Source of the DNA: Clostridiales bacterium
Lineage (GTDB): Bacteria; Bacillota; Clostridia; Saccharofermentanales; Saccharofermentanaceae
Length of the DNA stretch: 64,000 nt
Reading direction: 5' to 3'
Assembly: GCA_017551865.1 (NCBI GenBank)
Contig: JAFZKB010000017.1
Span: 1-64,000, forward strand
Shown here: positions 8,179 through 17,232 of the stretch, piece by piece
Layout of the letters: each line of letters opens with the position of its first letter
How positions within the stretch are numbered: the stretch's first letter is position 1
The notes under the pieces: model-generated
Database searches by the model: none
What the model was told of the DNA's origin: nothing
Seen by the model: the letters and a program-made list of their open reading frames with translations, nothing else
Program-made: the position numbers and the translations under genes

Positions 8179-8862
8179 TTACTTTTTCTTCTTGTCTTCG
8201 CTGATGTTGAGCTTCAGAAGACCAAGTGCCAGGGACACACCGATCAGGATGACGGCGGTGATCGCGGCTTCTACCAGCAGGAAGGTGCCGTTATATACAG
8301 CCGAATAGACCCATACATTCTGCTCTCCGGCATATTCACTCCAGAAGATGACACCTGCCAGCAGGTGGGAGATGAAACGGAGTACGAAAGCAGCGAATAC
8401 CGCGGCGCCGATCCTCCAGAACGGGATCAGGCTTAAGCGCTTGAGCGGGTTTTTCACCTCGACACGTTTTTTTGCGGAAGCGGCGAAGATTCCGGCAAAG
8501 CCGATCGCGGTAAATGCGACGATATAGTCCATCATGACCTGCGGGAAACTTACGAGCGTTCCGCCGATCAGCTGCAGAAGGCTGAAAACAAAGGCCACAC
8601 AGATTCCCTTACTGAAGCCGAAGCACAGAGCAAAGAAGATGATCGGCAGCATCGATGCCGGTGTGATCGTGCCTCCCTGAGGCATCTCGAACAGTTTGAT
8701 CTGGGAAAGGACGAAGCTTAAGCCCAAGCAGATACCGCCGCAGGCAACACTTAAGATCATTTCCCGTCTTTGTGCCTTCTCCTTATTCTTCTGGAGCTGC
8801 AATTCCTCGTTTGCCTTCTCCACATCTTGTTCGGCCTGAGTCAAAACATCTTTTCTAGCCAT
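8179..8862 (-). CDS. thiT: thiamine transporter ThiT (ECF-type S component)
   Basis: 227 residues. An N-terminal charged helix (about 1-33, KANEELQLQKNKEKAQRRE) leads into about six membrane segments with the motif MPQGGTITPASMLPII typical of ThiT/YuaJ. It binds thiamine outside the cell and hands it across with a shared ECF energising module encoded elsewhere. The TPP riboswitch directly upstream supports the substrate. AGGAGG lies 11 nt before the ATG. The C-terminus ends in a lysine run. Confidence 0.93.
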   Translation of the reverse strand: MARKDVLTQAEQDVEKANEELQLQKNKEKAQRREMILSVACGGICLGLSFVLSQIKLFEMPQGGTITPASMLPIIFFALCFGFSKGICVAFVFSLLQLIGGTLVSFPQVMMDYIVAFTAIGFAGIFAASAKKRVEVKNPLKRLSLIPFWRIGAAVFAAFVLRFISHLLAGVIFWSEYAGEQNVWVYSAVYNGTFLLVEAAITAVILIGVSLALGLLKLNISEDKKKK

Positions 8863-8920
8863 AAAAATACACTCCTCCTAACTTCCCGGCGAAAGATAGA
8901 AAAAGCGTCTTTGATGCTTC

Positions 8921-9012
8921 TATGGTTCCCTCCGCCGGCATTATCCGGTTCAGGTCAAGGGTCGACGGGAAGCATCCCGTCCTCTCAGCCAGCTCAGTAT
9001 GCCAGCTCCCCG
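8921..9012 (-). promoter_or_regulatory. TPP riboswitch (THI element) controlling thiT
   Basis: Read on the minus strand, the segment has the hallmark TPP aptamer blocks: GGGGAGC, then CTGGCTGAGAGG, a GACGGGA/TCCCGTC hairpin, ACCTGAACCGGATAATGCC and GGCGGAGGGAA. The CTGAGA box binds the pyrimidine ring and the GGATAATGCC region holds the pyrophosphate. It ends about 60 nt before the thiT start. I see no strong terminator after it, so control may be by access to the AGGAGG site. Confidence 0.95.
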
Positions 9013-9072
9013 AAATCCGATTTGCCGTCATTCTAGCATGATGAAGTCCATCGTGCAAGATTATTCCGTTTT

Positions 9073-10095
9073 TTATTCATAGTCTTCGGAATGTGGCGTT
9101 CTTCCGATCAGTTTCTGCCATTCATTATCACTGATGATATCCCGGAATTTGTCGATCTCGGCGGAATATTTCTCCGGAGCGGCATCGTAGCCCATGACGT
9201 GGGCGGCGCCTTCGATAAGGCAGATGCGCTTTGGTGAACGGATGCGGTTATAGATATTGTCACTCATGTAGGACGGGACCAGTTCGTCTGCCGTCCCGTG
9301 GAAAAGCAGCACCGGCACCGGGATACGGGATGCGATCGAAGCCGGAGAGGCCTTTTCGATCGGAAAACCGAAGCGTTTCAAGACGACATGACGCACGAGC
9401 ATCAGGAAAGGCCGAAGCTGCATGCGGTATTTTCTCTGGGCCAGATAGGCGATCTGGGTGTCGAGCGAATCAAAGGAACTGTCAGCGATGACGCCGGTCA
9501 GCGTATTCGGGGCAATCCCCGAGCCGGCTGTCATGAGGGCACATGCGGCACCCATGGATCTTCCGTGCAGGATGATCTTCAGTCCCTGCCCGAGGCGGGA
9601 TTCGAGATACTGCATCCACATCGCGATGTCCTGACTGTCGAAAAGCCCGTATCCGACGAAGTTTCCTTCGCTCATGCCGTGGGCGCGGAGGTGCGGGATC
9701 AGGATGTGGCAGTCTCTTTTCTCGAGGTGGAGCTGGGCATAGGCCGCCATTACGGACGGCGCATCGTTATATCCGTGGATCAGGATCACGACGTCTTTGG
9801 TCGTCTTTTTCGCGGCGGGGATATAGTAGGCATAGAGCTTGATGCCGTCAAAGGCCGTCATCTGCCAGTCAAGGACATTCATACGGTTGCTGTAAAACCA
9901 GTTCTTTCCCCGTCCGAAGATCGTGCTCTGGTCGATGGAAAGCGGAGATTTATCGTAAGCGGGGCGCAGGGCCGGGCGGCCGAAGAAACGGTAGGCGACG
10001 CGGACAGCATAAGAATAGATGAGAAGCCAGGTAAGACCGGCAACGATCAGGAGCAGACCTACAATGATCAGTGCAAGAATCACTCCATCTGGCAT
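9073..10095 (-). CDS. membrane-anchored alpha/beta hydrolase
   Basis: 340 residues. A single N-terminal membrane segment (about 5-30) is followed by an alpha/beta-hydrolase fold: the HGYND oxyanion region (107-111), nucleophile elbow HGRSMGA with Ser180, acid-loop FHGTADELVP (about 275) and GAAHVMGY supplying the catalytic His (about 302). Similar Bacillota proteins are annotated as esterases/peptidases of the YqkD/BEM46 type. The substrate is not predictable. GGAGG precedes the ATG. It stands alone on the minus strand between thiT and pepP. Confidence 0.8.
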   Translation of the reverse strand: MPDGVILALIIVGLLLIVAGLTWLLIYSYAVRVAYRFFGRPALRPAYDKSPLSIDQSTIFGRGKNWFYSNRMNVLDWQMTAFDGIKLYAYYIPAAKKTTKDVVILIHGYNDAPSVMAAYAQLHLEKRDCHILIPHLRAHGMSEGNFVGYGLFDSQDIAMWMQYLESRLGQGLKIILHGRSMGAACALMTAGSGIAPNTLTGVIADSSFDSLDTQIAYLAQRKYRMQLRPFLMLVRHVVLKRFGFPIEKASPASIASRIPVPVLLFHGTADELVPSYMSDNIYNRIRSPKRICLIEGAAHVMGYDAAPEKYSAEIDKFRDIISDNEWQKLIGRTPHSEDYE

Positions 10096-10173
10096 GCCCG
10101 TTCCTCCTTTCGCTTCGCCTAAATACCTATACTAATTGTACGGCGGCATTTTATCGTTCGTGTTACAGGGATG

Positions 10174-11406
10174 TTAGGTTTGTGGGATAGAAAGATATTC
10201 GGCGCCGTTTTCGGTCAGGAGGACGTCGTCCTCGACGCGGAAGCCAAAGCCCCACTCGGGGATGTAGATCCCCGGCTCGACAGCGAATACCATACCCGGT
10301 ACGAAGATCATGTCACGGTCGCAGATGTCATGGACATCAAGTCCCATATGGTGAAGTGTGTTATGCCAGTAGTAGCGTTTGCAGGCAGAAAGGGCGTCGG
10401 GCTCGCTTTTGCCGATCACGCCGAGTTCCCGAAGACCTGCGGCCGCCGTCTTTCTCGTCTCGTTATTGACCGACTCGATGGTCGCGCCCGAATGGATCGC
10501 AGAGAGCGCCGTCTTCTTGCATTCCGTTATCAGATCGAAAAGCGCCTGCTGGCGGCCGTCTCTTTTGCCGTTCACGGCATAGGCACGGGAAATATCAGAG
10601 CAGTAGCCGCCGGCACGTGCTCCCGTATCGATCTGGATCATCTCCCCGTCGGAGACGATATCCTTCGGCGTCGGATAATGAAGGCACAAGGTATTCTTCC
10701 CGCCGGCCACGATCGTCGAAAAAGACTGGAAGAGGGATCCTCTCTTGACCATCTCGCACTCCAGTATCGCCAGGGCCTCGCACTCTCTCATGCCTGGGCG
10801 GAGATTCTCCTTCAAGACCTGGAGAGATTCCTCCGTCACTTTGACCGCTGTGCGGATCGCTTCGATCTCGAGAGGGCTCTTTACCATGCGTAACAGTGTT
10901 ACAAACCCTGAAATATCAGTCGCTGAGTCGAATCTGTCCGTCCGGGCCAGTTCCTGCTCGAGGCGGGCTCTTTCGTGTGAATGATCGGTCTCATCCCAGG
11001 CGATCTTCATGGATCCTGAGAGGATCTCATCGACATCGTGCTTCAGGGAATCGATCATGCGGATGTCGGAAATGCCCGAGATCTCCGAAGCCTCCTGCGG
11101 AGAAAGGCGCTTACCGGTCCACTTCTCCTTTTCCAGCTCCCGGGGATAGATATAAAGACGGGTCTTGACCGGTTCTTTTGCATCGGACTTAATCAGCATC
11201 AGGACCGACTCCTCCTGCTCAATGCCGCAGAAATAGAAAAATGTGCGGTTCGGCAGGAACGGGTACGACTCATCGAGAGAGGCCGAAGGCGCTCTCCCGG
11301 AAAAAAGAATCACCGCCGTGTTCTGCTCCAGTTTCAGAGCAAGATTATTGCGGCGGTGGACATATTCGCTCGAAGGAATACTGTAATTTGTGACATCGGT
11401 AAACAT
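10174..11406 (-). CDS. pepP: Xaa-Pro aminopeptidase (M24B metallopeptidase)
   Basis: 410 residues. Removes an N-terminal residue preceding proline using two metal ions (usually Mn). The N-terminal creatinase-like domain (RRNNLALKL...) is followed by the pita-bread domain with the metal ligands Asp in IDTGARAGGY, Asp in CSDISRAY, His in HHMGLDVHD, Glu in AVEPGIYI and Glu in RVEDDVL. The ATG overlaps the stop of the upstream acyltransferase by one base, so the two are co-translated. All ligands are present, so it should be active. Confidence 0.92.
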   Translation of the reverse strand: MFTDVTNYSIPSSEYVHRRNNLALKLEQNTAVILFSGRAPSASLDESYPFLPNRTFFYFCGIEQEESVLMLIKSDAKEPVKTRLYIYPRELEKEKWTGKRLSPQEASEISGISDIRMIDSLKHDVDEILSGSMKIAWDETDHSHERARLEQELARTDRFDSATDISGFVTLLRMVKSPLEIEAIRTAVKVTEESLQVLKENLRPGMRECEALAILECEMVKRGSLFQSFSTIVAGGKNTLCLHYPTPKDIVSDGEMIQIDTGARAGGYCSDISRAYAVNGKRDGRQQALFDLITECKKTALSAIHSGATIESVNNETRKTAAAGLRELGVIGKSEPDALSACKRYYWHNTLHHMGLDVHDICDRDMIFVPGMVFAVEPGIYIPEWGFGFRVEDDVLLTENGAEYLSIPQT

Positions 11407-12056
11407 CAGGCATCTCCTGAGCGGACGTTGTACTCGTCAAACAGGATGGTGTTGTTGATGTAGCCCAGTGTGGCGCCCGGAGACTGACGGATGAGGCCCG
11501 GGTTGCCGATCACGATGGAGTTGTCCGGCACGTCGAAGTTGACATAGGCGCCGGGGGCGATCAGAACATTATTTCCGATGTTGATATGGCCGACGATCAC
11601 GGCATTTGCGCCGATCCAGACATAGTTTCCGATATTCGGGGAACCCTTTCTGGAGCCGCGGAACTGGGTGCCGATGACGACGCCGGTAGAGATGTTGACG
11701 TTATTGCCGATGACGGACTTCGGGTGGATGATGATGCGGCCGAAATGCGCGATATAAAAGCCTTTATCGATCTTCGTCTCATAAGGGATCTGGAAGTGGT
11801 ACTTCCTGGACTTGCGGTCTAAGGCCTTACTGCACAGATACAGGCATACTTTATGGAAATAGTATTTGAGGTCGCGGATCTTCGTCTGCGTCTTCAGATA
11901 GTGGTAACTGCAGTGACGCATATTGCTGATGTAATGGAACTCCGGGCTGGTCATCATCTCTTCGATGTACGTAAAAAAGACGTTTTTATGACGCTTCGTA
12001 TTGCCCGTATAACGGAAAAGATCACTATAAATAATGTCTTTTAATTCGTCTGTCAT
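11406..12056 (-). CDS. serine O-acetyltransferase-like hexapeptide acyltransferase
   Basis: 216 residues. The C-terminal half is a left-handed beta-helix with hexapeptide turns (IGNNVNISTGVVIG, IGNYVWIGANAVIVG, IGNNVLIAPGAYV), an acetyl-CoA-dependent acyltransferase fold. The helical N-terminal part and GNPGLIR tail resemble CysE-like enzymes. The His-Asp pair of true serine acetyltransferases is only partly recognisable (YIAHFGRIIIHP), so acetylation of a sugar or other amino compound is an alternative. It is first in a two-gene unit with pepP; GGAG lies upstream of the ATG. Confidence 0.75.
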   Translation of the reverse strand: MTDELKDIIYSDLFRYTGNTKRHKNVFFTYIEEMMTSPEFHYISNMRHCSYHYLKTQTKIRDLKYYFHKVCLYLCSKALDRKSRKYHFQIPYETKIDKGFYIAHFGRIIIHPKSVIGNNVNISTGVVIGTQFRGSRKGSPNIGNYVWIGANAVIVGHINIGNNVLIAPGAYVNFDVPDNSIVIGNPGLIRQSPGATLGYINNTILFDEYNVRSGDA

Positions 12057-12159
12057 CTTCTATACTACTCCATCACTTCATCTCTTAAAATATGTTACCT
12101 CTTTTTGCGATTTTCATCAATAAAGAAACTGACTCGTACACAAAAAATATACAATTGCC

Positions 12160-12188
12160 TTGACGGACGAGCCCCCTACTTTTATAAT
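12160..12188 (+). promoter_or_regulatory. sigma-A promoter for tRNA-Ser
   Basis: TTGACG (12160-12165), 17 bp spacer, TATAAT (12183-12188). Expected start point is about 12195, some 37 nt upstream of the mature tRNA. Confidence 0.8.
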
Positions 12189-12231
12189 CGAATAGCATTT
12201 GCACGGTGTTTTTCCCGCATCTGCATCATAT

Positions 12232-12322
12232 GGAGACGTATCGAAGTGGTCATAACGGGGCGCACTCGAAATGCGTTAGCCGGTTTTTCGGCTCGAGGGT
12301 TCGAATCCCTCCGTCTCCGCCA
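12232..12322 (+). tRNA. tRNA-Ser (anticodon CGA)
   Basis: Acceptor arms GGAGACG (12232-12238) and CGTCTCC (12312-12318) pair fully. The anticodon stem GCGCA/TGCGT closes the loop CTCGAAA, giving anticodon CGA (reads UCG). A long variable arm AGCCGG..CCGGCT-type hairpin identifies a class II tRNA, and the T-arm GAGGGTTCGAATCCCTC is perfect. CCA is encoded at 12320-12322. A terminator follows directly. An AT-rich gene block begins downstream, a common situation for tRNA-associated insertions. Confidence 0.97.
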
Positions 12323-12335
12323 GATTTGGTGAAGT

Positions 12336-12380
12336 TACCCCCATTTTTCGCACAGCGATGTACGAAGATGGGGGTACTTT
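12336..12380 (+). terminator. terminator of tRNA-Ser
   Basis: ACCCCCAT (12336-12343) pairs with ATGGGGGT (12368-12375), extended inside by TCG/CGA, followed by ACTTTTAT. Confidence 0.75.
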
Positions 12381-12452
12381 TATGCTGAAAGCACCCTGTT
12401 TTTAGAACGGCAATGCACAATGAGTAGTGAATCTGCTTTTTCTGTCGTTTTG

Positions 12453-12481
12453 TTGACACATCGCATATAAACACCTATAAT
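12453..12481 (+). promoter_or_regulatory. consensus sigma-A promoter for the NlpC/lipoprotein operon
   Basis: TTGACA (12453-12458), exactly 17 bp, TATAAT (12476-12481): both hexamers match consensus perfectly. The transcript would start near 12488 and lead into the AAGGAGG site of the NlpC/P60 gene, so this small AT-rich operon may be strongly transcribed. Confidence 0.85.
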
Positions 12482-12531
12482 TTTTCTGTATTTTTTGTGC
12501 GGTTTAACCGCTATTAACAAGGAGGTTTTAT

Positions 12532-13068
12532 ATGAAAAGGGTTGTCAAAAAAAAGTGTGTCGCATTGGTTGCCTCTGTAATGATGCTTTCCATTGCTTAT
12601 TCTTCAGTATCAGTGGTAAGAGCATCTAATCCGCCAGCAGCTATTAGGGCAAAGATATGTGAGACTGCTTCAAGTAAGATCGGTTGCACATATAAAAAGG
12701 GAGCAAGTGGTCCAAAAGAATTTGATTGTGGTGGATTGGTAAGATACTGTGCAAATATAGGCGGCGTAACTTTGGAAGCGGATACCGCAGCTGAGAATTT
12801 TAGAGAATTCAGGAATATGTATAGAGCTGTTCTGAAAACAAGCACAAATTACAATCGCAAACTGGGCGATTTTATTTACTATAAAGAGTTTGATGAGAAT
12901 GGGAAAGTGATTGATAACGGAAGATATATGTATATATATCACGCAGCTGTATATATTGGTGGTGATACGATCATTCATGCTACAAGCACTGCTGGAAAAG
13001 TTGTAAAAAGATCCAGATCAACATCATATAAACCGAGATCTGAAGTCGGATATGCGTACTGCATCTGA
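12532..13068 (+). CDS. secreted NlpC/P60-family cell-wall peptidase
   Basis: 178 residues. Signal peptide (1-31, basic start, hydrophobic core, cut near VVRA-SN) then a compact NlpC/P60 domain. The catalytic Cys66 lies in KEFDCGGLVRYC, His137 in YIYHAAVYIGG, and His149 (IIHATS) can be the third polar residue. Such enzymes cut peptide bonds in peptidoglycan stems. It lacks SH3 or other wall-binding domains, so it is a bare catalytic unit. Strong AAGGAGG site. First gene of an AT-rich operon with two lipoproteins, whose codon use differs from the GC-richer neighbours. Confidence 0.85.
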   Translation: MKRVVKKKCVALVASVMMLSIAYSSVSVVRASNPPAAIRAKICETASSKIGCTYKKGASGPKEFDCGGLVRYCANIGGVTLEADTAAENFREFRNMYRAVLKTSTNYNRKLGDFIYYKEFDENGKVIDNGRYMYIYHAAVYIGGDTIIHATSTAGKVVKRSRSTSYKPRSEVGYAYCI

Positions 13069-13086
13069 TAAAGGAGAATACTGAAC

Positions 13087-15294
13087 ATGCGTAGAGCAAA
13101 GAGGTGTTTGTGTGTATTTCTTCTTTTAGGAATTTTGACAGGAACAGCATGCTCCCCAAAAAACAAAGGCACAAAAGAGGAAAATACATTCAGCACCTCT
13201 TTCTCTTCGTTTTATAGGATTGAAAAACAACAGATTCCAATCCAAGACGTACTCGACGAAACAATTACTAACGACGGATGTTATTTCTTGCAATTGTTGG
13301 AGTCAGATGAATATATTGAAGCTGAAGAATGGTTGACAAAAGAATTGATGAAAGCAAATCCATCTTCGCTTATTCCAAGAAATCAAAATGGAGAAGCTGT
13401 ATTCCCGGATTATTTTCTCTCGTTTTATGATTTATCCGGGACTTGTATTTTTAATCTTGACGCAAATAAATTGTTGGGCCCATCCTTATCTACACGTCCG
13501 ATGTGTTCTGACAGGGAAGGCAATCTGTGGATAGCTAATCTGATTGTCGAAGAAAAGACCGAAACACTTAGTTACATCTGCGCAGAATTGGACAAGAGTG
13601 GAACCATACTTAAAAACTTCGAACTATTTCCTGAAATCTATATTTCACAAGTGTATGATATCTTCCCATTCAATGACGGGAGAATTGGAATGACTGTAGA
13701 TGCTGAGGGTACAACTGTATATTTGGAGTTCAATTTGAAAGGGACACAGATTTGCTCAGTTGAATTGGAGATGCTTGCACCAGAAATCATCGGCATGAAT
13801 GACAAGATTTACATTTTTGATATTGGTTCTGAGACAAAATGCGAAATTGTCGAGAATAAAGCGGAAAATATAGAAAATCTGTCTCAGGGAACCATAGATG
13901 TAGTTGGTGCATCCGGAAAACTTTTTTGTGCAAATGAAACTGGTTTACAAGAGTTTAAAAACGATCAGTCAAAGCTACTATGGCAAGATCTCTTTATGAC
14001 ATATGCGCCAGATGAAATGCTAATTAACGATAACGGCGATATGCGAATCCTTTCCTTTTCGATAGTTTCGCCGACTTGTACTCTATATACGATAAATCCA
14101 TCAGAGACTGATCCATACGGAGACATTACGACGGTCACTATTGCCGGCTATGATATTCGTTCAGATGATAGTTTGATTTTTGCAATTGAATTGTTAAACG
14201 AAGGGAATCCTTCTTGTCAGTATGTGATTCGCGATTACAGTGATGAATTGGGCAGTAATAAGAAACTTCTCCGAGAGAAAATGCGACTGGAGATTATTGA
14301 GGGATCAGCACCAGATATTTATTTTGACAAGTACATGGATTTGGATCTCCGGGATTTTTGCAAAGATGATTACTTGGTCGATATGAGCGAACATTTAGCT
14401 TTACACGAACGCGAGTTTTACTACGATATATTGAAGATGCACCAAGAGCACGCACATGTGATATGTACGGATTTTTCTGTTACTTGCTTTTCTGCACTTT
14501 CGAGCACTGTAGATGATACGGAAAAATGGGACTTCGATTCATTATATGCGGCAGCATCTAGTTTCGATGACGGTTCAATGGTTCAGGGTATCTACACGAA
14601 AGAAGAATTGCTATATAAATCCTTGTCAATGGATATTGAAAAGTATGTAAATTTTCAAACTGGTGAAGTTGATTTCTCAAAAGAGTCGTTTGTCCAACTT
14701 CTAAAATGGGTAAATGATGTGGGATGTCAGGAATCTTGGACGTGCACTGGTCTTGCCGAACTGCAAGATAGAAGAATCATGATGGATTTCGAACAGTTTA
14801 ATGGAATAAATAGTCTGTTATCGACGAAGTCGTATAACGCTGATATTAAATTTGTAGGCTTTCCTAATGCTTCCGGGAAACTTCCATATATTGCCCGGAA
14901 TATGTGTGCAATCTCGGCAAAGACTTCTCATTTGCCAGAGGCGTATGCTTTTATCGATACTATTCTTTCTGAACAGTGTCAATTGTATGTCACAGACAAT
15001 CCGGTAAGCAAAAGTGCATTTCAAAAAAAGATGGATAGTGAGTATACGTTATATATGAAACACTTCGATTCAGAAAACGAAAGTGTAAGATTTGATAAAC
15101 AGAGTATTATGGACGAGTATGCAGCTATCATAGAAAAATCGAAAGTGTGCATGAATTTTGGAAGCACAGAAATTTATAATATTATTCTTGAAGAAGCACA
15201 GCCGTTTTTCTATGGAGACAGAAGTATCGAAGAGACTATTCCAGTTATTCAAGAGAGAGTAAAAATATATGTAAATGAGGTAAAAGAAAAATGA
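13087..15294 (+). CDS. large lipoprotein with C-terminal solute-binding-like domain (copy 1)
   Basis: 735 residues. Lipobox near LTGTAC (Cys about 22). The first 350 or so residues have repeated short beta-strand blocks (SFYDLSGTCIFNLD, LWIANLIVEEK, CAELDKSGTIL) that suggest a propeller-like sensor domain. The C-terminal half resembles family 1 extracellular solute-binding proteins (GSAPDIYFDKYMDLD, DYLVDMSEHL, FPNASGKLPYIARNMCAIS, PFFYGDRSIEETIPVIQERV). Two homologues lie at 25673 and 36462. No ABC permease is nearby, so transport is doubtful and a sensing or binding role is possible. It starts 18 bp after the NlpC gene and ends overlapping the next lipoprotein gene. AT-rich compared with its paralogues. 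Confidence 0.7.
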   Translation: MRRAKRCLCVFLLLGILTGTACSPKNKGTKEENTFSTSFSSFYRIEKQQIPIQDVLDETITNDGCYFLQLLESDEYIEAEEWLTKELMKANPSSLIPRNQNGEAVFPDYFLSFYDLSGTCIFNLDANKLLGPSLSTRPMCSDREGNLWIANLIVEEKTETLSYICAELDKSGTILKNFELFPEIYISQVYDIFPFNDGRIGMTVDAEGTTVYLEFNLKGTQICSVELEMLAPEIIGMNDKIYIFDIGSETKCEIVENKAENIENLSQGTIDVVGASGKLFCANETGLQEFKNDQSKLLWQDLFMTYAPDEMLINDNGDMRILSFSIVSPTCTLYTINPSETDPYGDITTVTIAGYDIRSDDSLIFAIELLNEGNPSCQYVIRDYSDELGSNKKLLREKMRLEIIEGSAPDIYFDKYMDLDLRDFCKDDYLVDMSEHLALHEREFYYDILKMHQEHAHVICTDFSVTCFSALSSTVDDTEKWDFDSLYAAASSFDDGSMVQGIYTKEELLYKSLSMDIEKYVNFQTGEVDFSKESFVQLLKWVNDVGCQESWTCTGLAELQDRRIMMDFEQFNGINSLLSTKSYNADIKFVGFPNASGKLPYIARNMCAISAKTSHLPEAYAFIDTILSEQCQLYVTDNPVSKSAFQKKMDSEYTLYMKHFDSENESVRFDKQSIMDEYAAIIEKSKVCMNFGSTEIYNIILEEAQPFFYGDRSIEETIPVIQERVKIYVNEVKEK

Positions 15295-15998
15295 AAAGAA
15301 TGCTTGTATTGGGGTTCATTATTTCGTCTGCCCTTTTAGTCGTCAGCTGCAAATCGCAAATTGACTCTTCGTCCAAAGATGTATCTTCGAAGAGTTCTAC
15401 AGAATCCGAAGTTACAAAAAGTGAAACAACAACCGAATCTTCCGATGATACGCAAGGAATGGTTGAAAGTGAAACGTATCTGACTGAAGAATCGTCCGAA
15501 TCTGTAGAAGTGACTAGTTCACTTGAAGAGACAATCGTTGATAGCGAAACAACCGGCAATAAAGAAGTGCCAATAAAAACTCCCACCGCTGAAGTTTTTT
15601 ATACGAAACTAACGGAATGGAATATTCCGTTAGAGTATTATTCTTATGATGATTCGACGTCTATGGATAGTTATCTTAGTGAAAACGGAGATGTTTTTAG
15701 TTCAACATATATCCATTATTTCACGTCTGAAGGGGCAAAAAATCAGTTCACAATGGCTGTTAAAGACAAAGAAGTATACGATATCATAGAAAACGATATA
15801 TTGGAGACTGAAAACGAGCCGAGAATGTATGTTGCCCGTGGTCACTTCCAATTTGATGAAACGAGTCCTATTCTGCCGGATTACTATGTAATCATCCAGT
15901 TTGAGCAGGAATACATTTACCTTTATGGACGAGGTGAGATTCAGATTCAAAGAGTGGAAGAACTCGTAAAGGCATTGGATATTGAGCTTCCGATATAA
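15291..15998 (+). CDS. small Ser/Thr/Glu-rich lipoprotein
   Basis: 235 residues with a signal and lipobox (VVSC, Cys20). Residues 20-95 are a low-complexity Ser/Thr/Glu linker, and the rest (about 98-235, FYTKLTEWNIPLEYYSY...VEELVKALDIELP) is a small globular domain I do not recognise. The ATG overlaps the stop of the large lipoprotein (ATGA), so the two are coupled and probably act together on the surface. A TATAAT (15994-15999) at its very end may serve the next gene. Confidence 0.6.
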   Translation: MKRMLVLGFIISSALLVVSCKSQIDSSSKDVSSKSSTESEVTKSETTTESSDDTQGMVESETYLTEESSESVEVTSSLEETIVDSETTGNKEVPIKTPTAEVFYTKLTEWNIPLEYYSYDDSTSMDSYLSENGDVFSSTYIHYFTSEGAKNQFTMAVKDKEVYDIIENDILETENEPRMYVARGHFQFDETSPILPDYYVIIQFEQEYIYLYGRGEIQIQRVEELVKALDIELPI

Positions 15999-16033
15999 TG
16001 CGAATTCACGCGACATAATAACTTTACGTGACA
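15994..16033 (+). promoter_or_regulatory. promoter -10 and motif shared with the second serine hydrolase gene
   Basis: A TATAAT (15994-15999) overlapping the end of the lipoprotein gene is followed by AACTTTACGTGACA (16020-16033). A nearly identical AACTTACGTGACA stands at 31544-31556 before the paralogous gene at 31592. In both cases it lies 36-50 nt ahead of the GTG start, so it is probably in the leader or an operator. No protein can be assigned to it. Confidence 0.45.
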
Positions 16034-16062
16034 CCTGGCACCCGCATATAGGAGGATCAACC

Positions 16063-17208
16063 GTGAAACACAACGCTCGTCCCGGCCAAAGTTCCGGCTA
16101 CAATGTCAGATCCGCAAAAAGGAGAAAAAAGAATGACAGAAGGAAGATCTTCGTCATTACCTGCCTTCTGATCTGCCTTCTCTGTCTCATCCTCGACATC
16201 GTCCTTATCCCGAAGCTTTTCTCCGGAAAGAAGACGGCAAAAGAGTCTTCTTCCACAAACACAAGTACTGTAGCGACCGACGGATCCGAGATTTCCGCAT
16301 CCGACAGTTCTTCTGTTCCCGGTGATACTACCGCGCCTTCCGAGGCCAAAGCGACCCGTGCGCAGACAGTAGATGCCGCCACACGTGCGGCCAATCTTGA
16401 GACGCTAAAGACGAACGTTGCCGATTACCTCAACAAACAGTCCGGCCGTTATGGTGTGTACTACATCAACATGGCAAACGGAGAAACGATGGCGTACAAG
16501 GAGACCCAGCCGATCGTTGCCGCAAGCTCCATCAAGATCGCCTATAACACCTACCTCTACGAGAAGGCCGCTTCCGGCGAACTCTCTCTGGATGAGAAGA
16601 TCATTTACAATGCAGCGAAGTATCCGGAGGGTGACTTCGAGTCCGGCACCGGCTCGATCCAGACCCAGGCGGACGGAACTGAGTTCACTCTTAAGGAAGT
16701 CAGCCATCTTTCGATCACGATCAGTGATAACTGCGGCACCAATATGGTCCTTCGGCGTCTCGGCGGTGAAGATGCCGTGAATAACAATTACATGAAGACG
16801 ATAAGTTCTGTCGTGGATTACCGGCAGAAAGTGACCTATACCGACTATACCGGCGCAGAAAAGACCGGTATGCGCCGCACCAGCGCGATCGATCTGGCCA
16901 AATACGCCGAACATCTCTACAGAGATCACGAGGAGAATCCCGCTGCATTTCAGCCGCTGATCGATGATCTGTGCAACACCGAGTACAGCTGGGGAGTACC
17001 TGCCGGAGTTCCGGGCGACATCAAGGTCGCGCACAAGATCGGCTTATATCCTGATCTCGGCACATATAATGACATCGGCATCGTCTTTGCTTCTGAAGAT
17101 TACGTGCTCTGCGTGATGACCGAAAGCGGCAGCGGAGAACAGGCCAAGAAGATCATCTCTGAAGTTTCCCGCATGGTCTATGAGTATGTGGAGTCAAACT
17201 ACGCCTGA
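16063..17208 (+). CDS. membrane-anchored class-A-like serine hydrolase (copy 1)
   Basis: 381 residues from the GTG at 16063, chosen because AGGAGG precedes it and because the paralogue at 31592 also starts GTG with the same MKHNA opening. Short cytoplasmic basic stretch, one membrane segment (about 29-51), a Ser/Thr-rich linker (55-105), then a beta-lactamase/PBP-like domain: SSIK (Ser155, Lys158), SDN (221-223) and HKIG (324-327). I see no clear omega-loop EPELN, so hydrolysis of beta-lactams is doubtful. A wall peptidase or wall-binding role is more likely. A terminal Ala-rich helix ends the protein. It converges with the sigma factor gene. Confidence 0.8.
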   Translation: MKHNARPGQSSGYNVRSAKRRKKNDRRKIFVITCLLICLLCLILDIVLIPKLFSGKKTAKESSSTNTSTVATDGSEISASDSSSVPGDTTAPSEAKATRAQTVDAATRAANLETLKTNVADYLNKQSGRYGVYYINMANGETMAYKETQPIVAASSIKIAYNTYLYEKAASGELSLDEKIIYNAAKYPEGDFESGTGSIQTQADGTEFTLKEVSHLSITISDNCGTNMVLRRLGGEDAVNNNYMKTISSVVDYRQKVTYTDYTGAEKTGMRRTSAIDLAKYAEHLYRDHEENPAAFQPLIDDLCNTEYSWGVPAGVPGDIKVAHKIGLYPDLGTYNDIGIVFASEDYVLCVMTESGSGEQAKKIISEVSRMVYEYVESNYA

Positions 17209-17232
17209 TCTTCGCATAATGCATAAGACAGT

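Noticed and set aside
16063..17208. Calling the anchored serine hydrolases beta-lactamases
   Set aside because: The SxxK, SDN and HKxG motifs fit, but the omega-loop Glu needed for deacylation is not evident.
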